A DNA stretch of 64,000 nucleotides from contig CM028912.1 in NCBI GenBank assembly GCA_016801845.1, positions 18,102,001 through 18,166,000 of the forward strand, given 5' to 3'. Origin of the DNA: Polydactylus sextarius (taxonomy: Eukaryota; Chordata; Actinopteri; Polynemidae). Under the pieces are notes generated by a model that worked only from the letters and a program-made list of their open reading frames with translations, made no database searches and was not told where the DNA came from. A program made the translations under genes and the position numbers. Below are positions 1 to 11,727 of the stretch, in pieces (the stretch's first letter is position 1; each line of letters opens with the position of its first letter).

Positions 1-3000
1 GTGTCATGAAAACATTCTACCTCCTCTTCTGTTGCCGCACAACTACTGGAGTAGACATTCCTGAAGTGTACAGGCATGGGCGTGTTTTTTCTTTTAACCA
101 AACCGAAATCACTCCTACATAAAACATCTATGGTGTTTGTTATTGGTGGAAAATGCATCCTCAAGAGAACTGATATCCTCAAGACAGATCTCCCCTGTGC
201 TCTATTTTCATTGGATAATGCGGACACGTTCACCGGATTATTTTGCATAAAGTTGAGCAGAGCCCAATTTAAGTCAAACGTCAAAAACAACTTGCCGGAC
301 TCCTCTGAAAATGAATTGAAGACCTGCAGCGTGGCGAACTTGCCGTGACCAGTAGATGTCCAGCATCAGAGACGCAGCTATGGCTGTGCCGGTGGAAACA
401 CAACTATTGACTATAATGGAAACCTATCAGATCCGCTGCCAGATCTCAGACGTTCTGCATTCAGTGCAAATTGGAGGTGAGAAAGCTGTCAGCTGAAGGA
501 ATGGAGACCTGATTACACCCACATACCCACACCTGAGCCTCTCAGCATGACACACACTGTATGACGTAAATAGATGCACATGTGGTACATACATATTATC
601 ATGCCCATGTAAGTATATGCATGAATATAATTTTGCCATGGCAACCAACAAAATAGAGCTTTTTTTCCTATATCATTTTTTGGGTATTTTTGCATTTGAT
701 GATAGAGCCAGGAAACAGGAGGAGAGTAGGAGAAAGACACGCAGGGAAGTTTGACTCAAGATTCAAGATTTGAACCGGCAAGTACCTGCACACTCTGCAG
801 TGTGGTACACAATGACTATTCGGCTATCCAGTGCCCCAGATTTCAACCTTTAACGCTTTTATGTTCAAAGCTACAGATACAACAAACACAGACATACAGT
901 TTCCTTTAAAATACACTTTCACAGGAAAGTGCTACAGTGCAATGGAATTTTTTCTCGCCAGATGATGAAGATATTATCTTCTAAGTTTTTTGTATTTGAC
1001 ACAGGCAGCAGTGACTCCATTCACTCCCCAAGATCTATATTGAATAGCCTTTTTTCTAAACCAAGTTGGAGGGGTCACAGTAGATTTACCTATAGACCCA
1101 ATTTTAACAATTTCAAGAAAAGAAGATAAGGTTGCTGCTTTGCTAAGTGCATTGTCTATTGTTGGTTTCTTGGTTGCAATTTCTTTTATACCTAACTTGA
1201 ATCTAACACTATTGGTTTACCAGTTTTATCTGATTGCAGTCCAAGAGATTTTACAACTGCCGTTTAGGAGTATAAAGTCAGATCAGTAAGTGACCAAAAA
1301 TGATTGATAATGTAGAAAAAGGCCGATGTCTTAAGAAACTGTTATCTACATCTCCTCAATCTACCACGATTGAGGTCATGTATTTAGGAAATCATAGTTT
1401 TTTTTTTAGCTTTGGGCACAAAAACAGCTGTAGCTGTGGCTAATATAAGTGCTAACAATACAAATAATATCTTTGTTGCCACGGATACACTAATTTACAC
1501 ACTTTTAAGATTGTAGAATGGTCATGGATGGTCAAGACGTGGTGAAAAGAAACTGCTGTGGCAGATGGATCAGTTTTCACATGGGAGGCAAGAAGTGGAC
1601 TGACATGTGAATGGTCAGTGTTTTGTGAAATTCACCTTGACCTTTGCCTCCGCAGTATCTGCTTTTAATGGGTTTTAAAGGAAGAGAAATTACATTTTAG
1701 TAAACACAAGCATTAATGTGAAAACACCATCAAATATTGTGCTAAATGATGTAATGCTTGGAAAGTGCACTCTGTAGGAATTCAACAACTCTATGGCAAC
1801 AGGCAGTTATTGAGCTACATCACATGCCATTATACTTACATCATCTTCACACACAGTAAAAGTATGTATACAATGTGGTGGCGGCTAGTATGTAGCTTAC
1901 GACCATGGTCTCAAACTTAGTGCTGTTGATTACAAACCATCACTCACCTTCAGTTGAAATGAATGGTTTGTGATCCAGTCTAACAGAAACCACATGTGTG
2001 AAGTTGAAAATGTGGTGTTATGTGAGAGGTGGTTTGGTTCATTGACCAGATGATTCAAGAGACTTAGAGGGCCACATAGTTGAGAGGTTACTGCAACTCT
2101 GCAAATCCTCTGTTTCAGCCCTCCTCCTTCAATTCAGCAATAAAAGCAGAAGTACGCTATGCGATTTAGCTGTTTAATACAGGAGCTAGAAAAAATATGG
2201 AGGAGAATAAAACATTCTTTTCCATGACAGTAGTAGCAAATCTGTCCTAAATCCAGGGCCTGTGCTGTCTCTGAAGTCTTTCCTCTGTTTAAAACCTCTC
2301 TTCTTTATTTTGCTGCACTCTGCCTGGACATCTTCACCTTTCTCTTTTTTGGCTGAAGAAGTATTAGGATTATTCCTTTGAGCTGATATACATAGCAACA
2401 TATCATATCATGTACAGCATAGAGGAAAAACTGCTGTGATATTATTTAAAATAGTCTCCATTAACCCACAATGACAGACTTCATTGATAATGCAAAATCT
2501 TCTACTTTGGTGCCTTAGTATCATAATGAATAGTGGAAGCTGAGTCAATGGCGGCTTGTCAAGTAAATGTTGGCTATAGCTTGTCATCCATCAAAGATCA
2601 CATTATTATCCATAATGTGCATGTGCTAATGTTTACAAAAAAGCTGTTCTGTCTTCTGCTTGACTTTGTCAAAGGGACACAGTACTGCCCATGAAAACAA
2701 CACAAACAATTGATACAATGGTCTATAGTAAACCTAGTTCCCAGACACCTGGTGACTTGCAAATAGATTTCTGCTTTTAAACAGCATTGAAGTGTAGCAC
2801 AGTCAGAACAGGAGCCTCTGCCAATAATATTCACCACTTTAATAGTCAGAATCTTGGTTAAACATAAGTAGACATACAGTTACAGTATACTGACATTTCA
2901 CCTTACACTGTCAGTGCTTTCACATACAAAAAAAAAAAAAAAAAAACATTTGGTTACAAGGAAACTGCATGTCTTGAGATTTTAACAGCCTTTTAGATGA

Positions 3001-4789
3001 GAGTAAGATGAAATTAACAGGGATCTCATGCAGTAAAATGTGATTCAAAAGGCAATCAGCTAGTTTCATGCATACCCAGAGAGTCTTTTACTTTTTCTGC
3101 ATTTATGTGGTGCTGCTATATCAGGATGTCAGATCCTGTAAGAGCACTGCTGTGTCTCTTCTACTGTGTTTACCATGCATAAAGTACATGGCCAATAAAG
3201 TCTGCTCACCCACTTCTGAAAAAATCTGAAATACAGTGAGAAGTGGTTGCATACTAATCGAAGCAAAGATACAAACAATACAACCCAGCTACGTAATCCA
3301 TCTGATATCTTAACATCTGTGGCTAACACTTGACAATAATGATAGCAGTGTGGGGAGGTGCGGCAATTGCCTGTGCATTAGTGTGAATTAAAAGCTAATC
3401 AGTGTTTTTGTGAGCAGGAAAGCAGGCCATAAGATAAGCTAAAGGTCTCTCTGTCTCCCCTGGTGATGCACGCTAGTGCCCCACTAATGGTGGCTAATTT
3501 GCTTGTGAGGCATAATTGGGTTCCGGAAGCATAAACTCCACGGGAATTGTGAACACCAGCAGAGATAGTAGTGGAGCAAAAGTGTGTGTGCATGTGTGTG
3601 TGTGTGTGTGTGTGTGTGTAGGTATGCCCGCATGACATTACACACAGTGGATATTTACCATACAGTACTTTCTTTAGCCTGTATTCAAAAAATATGAGTC
3701 TCCTGGAAGTTTTCACCATTAACTTCAGTGATATTAATTGTTTGTCTGTATGGGTTCTTGCTTGTGTGTCTCTTCAGTCTGAGAAGGTGTCTTTATGTAA
3801 ATGAGAAACTGTGGGAGGCAAAGAGAGGCTTCAAAGCATATTGCTGCTAGAACAATTCTATGGTGCTTAAACACTGATGTGCATGCAGCTGCTATGAAGG
3901 CATATGAAGGATTCTAGTAAGTGATAGACTATGAAGTCAAATACCAAAAAAACATTAAAAAAACCCTGCTTTGTATTGACCAATAAATTTAGTGTGAGCA
4001 CAAGAATATGCTATGAAAGGTGGTTGCTTTTTTGCATATTCCCAGTGCCATTATGTGCATCTTAAGAATGTTAAATTGCCTCTAACAAATTGCACACTTT
4101 AAGGCAGCATTACTTTGTAACTAAATAATATCGCTGCATTCTTAAAACTGCATGCCACATGAGGAAGCGTGACCATCATCTGTATCTTCGTGGACTAATT
4201 ATTGACAATTATTCACAATTCAGAAATGGAGATAAAACATTTTGGTGTTTTTGATATTGACATATCCATCTGCCACATCAACCTAAATGTGAGTAAACTA
4301 GAGGTAAGAACAGTATATCCCACTTCAAGCAATCTGTTTTACATATATCAACATAGTTTTAATTACACTTCTGCAGCAATACCCCATTTTGTATCCTACA
4401 AACAGTTAAACGCCCTGGGAAAATGCTTTTTTTTCTGTGCAAATAGCATGCTGATGATGACTCCCAAGTTTCAAATCACAGTGAAAATAACCTTTCCACC
4501 ACTTTTACTACATCCTGACTCAAAATAGAAAATTTCTCTCCAGCTGCGTAGACACAGAAGGGTGTGCATTTCACTGCCTCATTTCAGACTTTGCTGTGAT
4601 ACTTGATGTCTGCCATACTCCGTTCCTCTTGTCCTGCTCAATTACACACACCCGGAAAGGCTTGAGGTACCTTGCTCACTTAGAGCGCTCGAGTGAAACC
4701 TCAACTTGTGAAAAACGAACTATGTTGAAAGCATTGGTGTATTTTGTTTTTTTTTTGTTGTTGTTTGTTTGTTTATTTTTGTTTGTTTG
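1..4789. other. Intergenic stretch without recognisable gene
   Basis: I see no coding exon here. The open frames are short, lack convincing splice borders and have no protein-like composition. The stretch holds a run of A at 2928-2946, a (TG)n tract at 3582-3619, and near 745-770 a piece reading ctcaagattcaagattt. That piece resembles the end of the dispersed sequence seen in the hairpin at 30705. The rest is unremarkable AT-rich DNA. Confidence 0.6.
3582..3619. repeat. (TG)n microsatellite
   Basis: A dinucleotide run with one CA interruption, read directly from the sequence. The histidine/threonine-rich frame on the opposite strand is only a translation of this repeat. Confidence 0.95.
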
Positions 4790-5420
4790 TTCTTTTTTTC
4801 ATCTCATTAGTGATGCAGTGCTAAGCACAGCAAACTGCTGTCCCTCTATAGCAAAGCTATAGGGACAGCTATAGGGATGTTTCTTTTTATTCTTCTGCAC
4901 CAAATTTCGATTTGGAATATTTAAGTACCGTGCGTGCAGACAAACAATACACCAAAACGTGCAGATCGATTGGACTCGGTGTGCTATTACTTTGCTAAAC
5001 GGGATACGAATTATTTGCAACTATGTCACGAATAATGAAAAATGTCCCATAGAGAATGAATGGGAAAGAGGGAAAAAATCATAAATTTTCAACATTTTTA
5101 AAACATCTACTGCTAGGGCATACTTTCACCTGGAGACATCATTAAAACTTTACAATGGAGACAAAATTCTCCTGTGTTGGTGTGGCACAACTTTTTTGCT
5201 AGGTTGCATACTTTTTGATCGTGACCATGATCAATTTTGGAGAAATTCAGACTTTTCAGTGATTGTGTATGTGGGCGGAATGTTCAAGCAACAATGCAGG
5301 CCAGCAAATCTAAATTTCTCCTTAAAACTGTGCTCACAGGCACAAATTTCAGTCTACACATATAATCTTCTCCAAGGTTGGAGTCACGCTAGTTGTGATT
5401 TACACAATGTGTCTTCTTAT
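4790..5420. repeat. Probable dispersed teleost repeat, family not named
   Basis: The left part carries three copies of the palindrome ctatag (4846, 4857, 4869) inside a near-palindromic block. This is followed by tttttattcttctgcac and an aaaacgtgcag motif. I associate these phrases with a common non-autonomous repeat of fish genomes, but I cannot name the family and did not find a second clear copy in this window. The right boundary is uncertain. There is no coding potential. Confidence 0.4.
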
Positions 5421-5884
5421 AAATGATAGGATTCACAGTTTTTGAATTAGAAGCCTCTAAGTGACAAGTGGACAGCCCAACTGCCCAATAGGATCCCATG
5501 TGAAACCAGCGAAGGTTTCAACCAGAAAAGCAGAAATGTCAGTTGTTTCAACTCACTCTGTTGTCCACGCTTTTGACACTAGAAACAAAAAATGACATCA
5601 ATGTGTTCATGAAAGCCTTGTAGCACTGAATGTGAAAGAATTTTGTGGATATTTCCTTTACTTTTTGAATAAATAGCAGTAGGTCGAGCACTGCAAAAAC
5701 ACTCTGCTTGTGCCCCTCTGATTCTCCTCTGACTGCTGTTGCACCTGTGTAGGACCGTCACCATGACAACCAGCACCAGTAAGGGACCAGAGGGGGGAGG
5801 GGATGTTCTCTCTCTGTTTCTGTAATCCTTGCCTTTAAACTTTTGGCACACACACACACATACATATACATTTTGGCGACACTA

Positions 5885-5990
5885 GTCACCAAAATTTTAT
5901 CATAGCATCATAGTAGGTCACCAAGAGAGGTAAATAGTGTAATTTTGGTGATGCAAAAATTTCATCATAGCCTCATAGCATCATAGCAAA
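5885..5990. repeat. Short inverted and direct repeat cluster
   Basis: caccaaaatt at 5887 is mirrored by aattttggtg at 5941. The unit atcatagcatcatag recurs after each arm (about 5902 and 5964). This looks like the remains of a small palindromic element. Family unknown. Confidence 0.45.
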
Positions 5991-6255
5991 TCACACATGC
6001 ACACAGTACAGTTCAGTTGCTGCAATAGTGACTACTATGGCCACTCTTGTCTAGTTCTTTTTCTGCTGCTGCTTGACTGACATCAGTACTTGATTTTTTC
6101 CCCAAAAAAAACTTTCAGATGGCCTTGTTTAAGTTTGATAAGAGAACAATAAACATTTTCAGAGGGAACAACCTGAGACTTTTAAATCAATTTCATGATG
6201 CTCAAATTGAAAAATATGCCTGGAAAAGTTTTCATCTATTATTCTCACACCACGT

Positions 6256-6280
6256 TATATATATATATATATATATATAT
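6256..6280. repeat. (TA)n microsatellite
   Basis: A 25-base alternating TA run, seen directly. Confidence 0.95.
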
Positions 6281-7162
6281 GGTGTCAAACATGTCTAGAA
6301 TCCAATACTACAGATGCAGTTCTCAAGTTAGATTAAGGATATTTTGTTCTAAAAATAAGTCGCAAGGGAAGGTGGCACATCAAGTTTGGAACATCAGCAG
6401 CAAATGTATGCTACCCATTTTTTTTTTTATCTCTACAAATAATAAATTTAAATCATATGCCTTGGCTGAAAAACATACATCCAATTTTACCATTGCAGTT
6501 TATTTTGATATTTCATTACATACATTATCTTCTGCACATGTAGCACATTCCATTGTTTGTTGTACGTATTTTGTACATAAACTCTGATGTATATTCTCTC
6601 AGGTTATTTTTGACTGGCATCATACAAACAAACTCTCAGCTGAAAATGCACATTGTCACTGTCTCTGTGCCACTGTCTATACTGAATATGCATCTGAAAC
6701 ACATCTGTCAGCATATGCAGACAGCAGGAGTTCTCCTCTGATGAAGTGTCACATTGGACGGCACTGCAAAATGGTAAGGAAATTCAATTATCCGTAGCTT
6801 TGTTGTTGCATATTAATTATGCCTCAAAGTGAGAGCTGCAATGGATAGTGTGACTGTGGATTTAAAGGCCCCTTTACATGAAAAATAAATTCCCCCACTT
6901 TTAATCCTGTGTCTCTGTGTTAATTGTTCAATTATCTCTTGTTAAATTTTCTAGATCAAATCCCTGTCTTATCTCTTCCCGTAAAAGGGTTTCAAACAGG
7001 TGATGACTCATCCTGCATTTAGATGCGTTTACTAATTTTCCATCCATTGAAAATTTTAGGTCCCTCTGGGATGCATTGGCTTCACAGCAGGAGATGAGCA
7101 CATGTTCTAAGTCAGCAGGTGAGACATTGGATCCATATATTCTTAGCTTCTTATTTCCATTT

Positions 7163-7575
7163 GAACATATATTAATCAGCCACAACATTAAAAGTATTGA
7201 TAGGTGAAGTGAATAACACTGATTACTTTATTACAAATCTTGTGTTCTGGCATTCATTTTTTGACATGTACAACAAACCTAAATATTTTTTCAAACCAAA
7301 CACATATTCCGTTGGCAATAACACTCCTTGACAACAATGACCACTCCTCGCAAGACAATGTGACCTGCAGCACCGCACAAACTGCTTAACATGGCTTAAA
7401 CAATGCAACAGAAAGCTACCCAGATCCAAATTGGGGTTAAATATGTGTAGGATGTGTCAAAATAAAACAGATTCATGGAGGCAACATTCCACAATCCGAA
7501 GGACCTAAATAACATGCTACCAATGTCCTGGTGTTAAACACCACAGGACACCACCATGCTCTCATATGGCCTCAC
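7163..7575 (+). mobile_element. Tc1/mariner-like remnant with internal deletion
   Basis: The terminus reads cagccacaacattaaaag followed by taggtgaagtgaataacac, which matches the 5' end of a Tc1-like family very common in fish. Directly after it come decayed pieces of the C-terminal half of the transposase reading frame. These run through acatgtacaacaaacctaaat and end near a ggtgttaaacaccacaggac segment. Stops and frameshifts are frequent, and the N-terminal DNA-binding half is missing, so this is an inactive deletion derivative. The assignment comes from recognised phrases, not an alignment. The right boundary is approximate. Confidence 0.6.
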
Positions 7576-7781
7576 ATAAAAACGTTATATCAAATAGCAC
7601 TTTGACATCCAATTCATAGGGATGTCAAATAGATTACAAGCCTTTGAGGAAAGTAGTGGTAATACACACAAACAATAAATGCATTGTTGCAGACTAATGG
7701 AGAGGCTGGCAGTGACAGGCTTCTCTTTGAAAACCAAAGATATTGAAGTAACAATGGTTAACCCATGGCTGGAGGGTTAGT

Positions 7782-7825
<44 letters not shown>

Positions 7826-10800
7826 TCTGCTGCAGTGAATAACAAAGTAGAGGCTTAATCATTAGGTGGAAGTGTAGATCAGTCCATTCTGCACCAGCCT
7901 GAATTATAAGACATAATTTACAGTAAATGTGTAAAATGTGTGTTCTGTATTATTTGCCTTCAAACTGGAGTTAGAGATTTTAATAAATTCTCATCAAATG
8001 TGTTGTTGTGGTTCATTTGGCCAATGTAGACAGTGGTCAGTAGAGGAGTGTGATTATGCTGGATAGTATTCAGCCATGGCTGTGTGTAACCACATGATTT
8101 TACAGCAGGGTGAAACTGGTAAAACAGGCTGTGTCTACTAGGTTATCCATACTGAAATATACTTATGACTGCCTTGATGTGTTTTTGAGTTTTTTTTTTT
8201 TTTTTTTAACAAAACACCACTGTCCACATCACAAAACAACTTATTGATCTTTTCAATGCATTGTATGAAACAGCCAACTATATTTTTTATATTTTCTTGA
8301 CAAAATGCGTCTTGGAAGTGTGTATAATGACAGTACTCTCTTGACAGCAAAGGTAAAAGAAACATTGTGTTTTATATGTTACTGGCATATAAAATTGAAT
8401 TTGAATGTAATTATCATGCTGGGAGAAAGTTCTCATTCAGTCTAATTTTTCACTATTTTTAAGAAACTGCTTTAGATTCCTCAAATTAAAAGGAAACCAT
8501 TTTACACTTAAGCATCTGTTTAGAGGTGTTAATGAGGACTAATGCATATGTGAAAATAGTTGTGTGAAGGCTGTTGTGACTGCAGAGGGAGCTGTGTCAG
8601 TTGTGGCTGAAGGCTACAAACTAGAAAATGAAAAAAAAAAAATCTGAGATTGTGCAGAACTCTCTACCAGGACTCCTTATTTCTAATGAGGCACTTATAC
8701 TACACAGAGCTGTGTAGTAGAAGAGTTCTTTGAACTGATGGGCGTTATGTTGCATTATGGGTAATGTACATAGACAAACAGAGACAAAAACATCATTGCT
8801 TATTGAGGTCAATGGTTATCAGTGAAGATCTTGTCAGTATTACTAATGAGTTGGTATTACAGCATTAATTATTTCAAAATTTTCTTTAGTTATGTCTCAT
8901 GTGTTGAACTTCATTTCTCATTGAAACTTGATGATAACATCCCAAATACAAGGGCACCAGCAGATATTTAGAGATTTCTGTGGTATTTGTGTTTTTCCTG
9001 GAAGCAGTGATATGCATGTAATACTGATACGCATTATGTCTTACTGATATGAACAGTGAGCAGCAACAGGAACCTTTGACATAACCAGTCAAAGGGTATC
9101 TGGTTTGATCTGACACCCTGAGGTTCAGATGTTATCTTGAAATGCTCAAAAGCCACGTTTTCATGGCAAACCATCCAAACTGTGTTCTGTACCTTTATCC
9201 CCCTTGAACATAGGAAATTTAGCATCTCTTTATGATGGACATATCAGAGGCAGCAAACGTTAAAATCAGTTAGTTAAAGTACATTTCAAGTTTCATAACC
9301 TCATCTGTCCTCAAGAAAGACTGATTTACTGTCTCAAGATAGAGAAACGCTTTAATTAACTGTCATGGCACAAAGCCTTAAGCATTTTTTTTTTTGTTTT
9401 GTTTTGTTTTGTTTTACCTGATTCCACCTACTTAGACATACTACACTGATGAGCCATTGCATCTTTCTGTATGTATTTATTATTTACCTCGTAGAGCCTT
9501 TCATGAGACGCTCACTAATCAATATCTGCTTCTATTCCCTCCCACTCTGTGCAGATTTCAGGACAAGTTTAGGCTGTAGTGATATCAGTGATGGAACAAA
9601 GTCATTTGAAAGTAATTCAAACTTTGCCGGAGGCGACTAAACTGTCTGACAACTCTGTTCTCTGGAAGAGACATGCTGCCAAGGAGAAGAGATATACAGT
9701 TTCTCTTCAGGGTTCAAAACTTACTACATCTGAACCTTTGTAAGTTTTGGAGTGTTTAAGTTTCTGTGGCTCTATTACAGATTTTTACCTCATTATTTGA
9801 TCACATCTATGCTGTGTCTTGGCATCAGGCTGCTGCGAGGTAGTCGTTATTATTGCTGGTCCCATGGACCCAGTGGCTTATGAGTTTTAGTTATAGTTAT
9901 TTTAACAAGACCATAGTTATGCCAACTGTAATTGGCAACGTAAAAGAACAGCTTAAAACTAGTACTGAGTCCCAAGGATTGAGACTGTGTATTCTGTATG
10001 CTTATTTTAGATAGATACATGATCTATCTTCATCTATGTATTTTCATTTCAGATCAGTAATCTTAATAACACTTTGTTTGTCTCTGTGATGTCTCTCTCA
10101 AAAGAGCAGTAAAAGCACATGTCATCAAGTCAGTACACTCAAGGTGTCAAACATCCTGACATATGGGCTGAGTCACTGTTTCATAGACAAGTGACGTTTA
10201 CATGCTGGAATTTGTTTCTGATGTACCCAACCCGTTCTGCACAGTCGTGTTGCCTTAGGCTTGGTTCCCGTGGGGGTCAGGCCCAGGCCTGCAGCTCTCA
10301 GCCTTCAAAGCCTCCTGAAAGTCATACTCAGGTGCCAAGAACTCCAAAGGTTTCTTCTGTCTTTTATCACTTAATACTCCTCTTTCCGCTTTCCTCCTAT
10401 TCCTTAAACAAATGAATGTCTATGTCTCAAGTGATTGCGAGGTATTTACAGTCACTTAAAACACACACAATCTGAGTTGGAGTTGTTTTCTTGCCTTTGA
10501 GACCCTTTAATTTAATTTATAATCATAACCATTCCAAGGCATCAACTGTGATGCTTTTCAAAGGTAGTTGTTTTACAATTACTCTTGGACCCCGTAGAAA
10601 TAAAAAGAATGCCTGTGTGATGCATTTTTTTAAACAGAAGAGCATTTGACTGGAAATGAACTCACTGGTCTGTGGTGGTTTGATTACTGGCATAAAACTT
10701 TCAAACTGAATGGTGCCTTTCTGTAAAAGTGGTGAGTGAATGTGCAGCTCTGGTCATGTGTAAAAGACAGTCAAATTAAAAAGGGCACTGTGGGTGGGTG

Positions 10801-10934
10801 TTTGATACAGTAATTATAATTGCCATAATGGAGAAGTTAACTACTACTTTCCCTGTGTACTTACATACTTACGCTCAAAAGGGAAAATGTGTGTAAGCTT
10901 AAATTGTTCATCCATTAACACGCAGTATTTAAAG
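7576..10934. other. Intergenic stretch without recognisable gene
   Basis: It holds a (CA)n tract at 7784-7824, a poly-T run near 8191-8208, a small perfect hairpin at 8698-8719 (9-bp arms, 4-base loop) and a (TTTTG)n run near 9395-9413. I found no coding exon. Confidence 0.55.
7784..7824. repeat. (CA)n microsatellite
   Basis: An uninterrupted AC/CA run of about 41 bases, seen directly. Confidence 0.95.
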
Positions 10935-11727
10935 TAATTAGCCATAACATTAATATTGTATAGATCCCCCTTTTTCTATGAAAACAGTCCTGGCCCATTA
11001 AGGCATGGACACTACAAGACTTTTGAGGGTTCTGTGGTATCTGTCGCCAAGATGTTAGCGGCAGATCCTTCAAATCCTGTTGCAAGGTGCAGCCTCAATA
11101 GGTACCACTTATTTGTTCGTGACATCCCACAGATGCTCAGATAGGTTCAGATCTGGGGAATTTGGAGCTAAGTCAACACTTTAACCTCATTGTTGTGTTC
11201 CTGAAAACACTCCTCAACCATTTTTCCAGTGTTGCAGGAGAAACGGTGAAAGAGACCACTGCAACTATAGTTGATTGTTTCCATGAAGGGATGTACTAGG
11301 TTTGTTTAGGTAGGTGGTACTTCGTCAAAGTAACATCCACATGAATGTCTCAACCCAAGTTTTCCTAGCAGACCATTGTCAAAAGCATCACAATGCCTCC
11401 ACTAGCTTGCTTTCTGATAGGTAAGCTAGGGACCTACTTCCTGGACCACCACTTTGTGATCCAGTTGCTTCCGGTGGTGGACAGGGGTCGGTATTGGCAT
11501 TCTGACCAGTTTGCAAATACGTAGCCCCATACACCATAACCTGTGATGCACCACATATTCAGTCACCTTTCTTTTCAGCGCCAGCATTAACTTCTTCAGC
11601 AAATTTGTGCTACAATAGCTCTTCTGTCAGCCACAAAGGTAAACTTTTTCACCCTCCACGCATCGATCAGCATTAACAGCCCATGATCCTGTCAGTGATC
11701 AAAATGTTATGTAATGGCTAATTGGTG
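10935..11727 (-). mobile_element. Tc1/mariner-like element, degenerate, both ends present
   Basis: The left end reads aattagccataacatta and the right end, on the opposite strand, reads aattagccattacataac. These are matching terminal inverted repeats about 790 bp apart. Between them the - strand keeps recognisable pieces of a Tc1 transposase frame. The clearest is around 11440-11535, where cagaatgccaataccgaccc followed by ctgtccaccaccgg corresponds to the region just before the first catalytic Asp in this family. The C-terminal end (10960-11010) encodes the remnant of the family's last residues. Stops, indels and the short length show it is dead. It belongs to the same lineage as the remnants at 7163 and 26300. 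Confidence 0.72.

Larger units (their letters stand above)
5421..7162. other. Intergenic stretch, repeats only
   Basis: No gene is seen. It contains a short repeated unit around 5885-5990 and a (TA)n run at 6256-6280. An 86-codon open frame on the - strand (6928-7188) starts inside the neighbouring Tc1-like terminus and has no recognisable domain. Confidence 0.55.

Noticed and set aside
6928..7188. 86-codon minus-strand frame
   Set aside because: It starts inside a Tc1-like terminus, has no recognisable domain and lacks splice signals.
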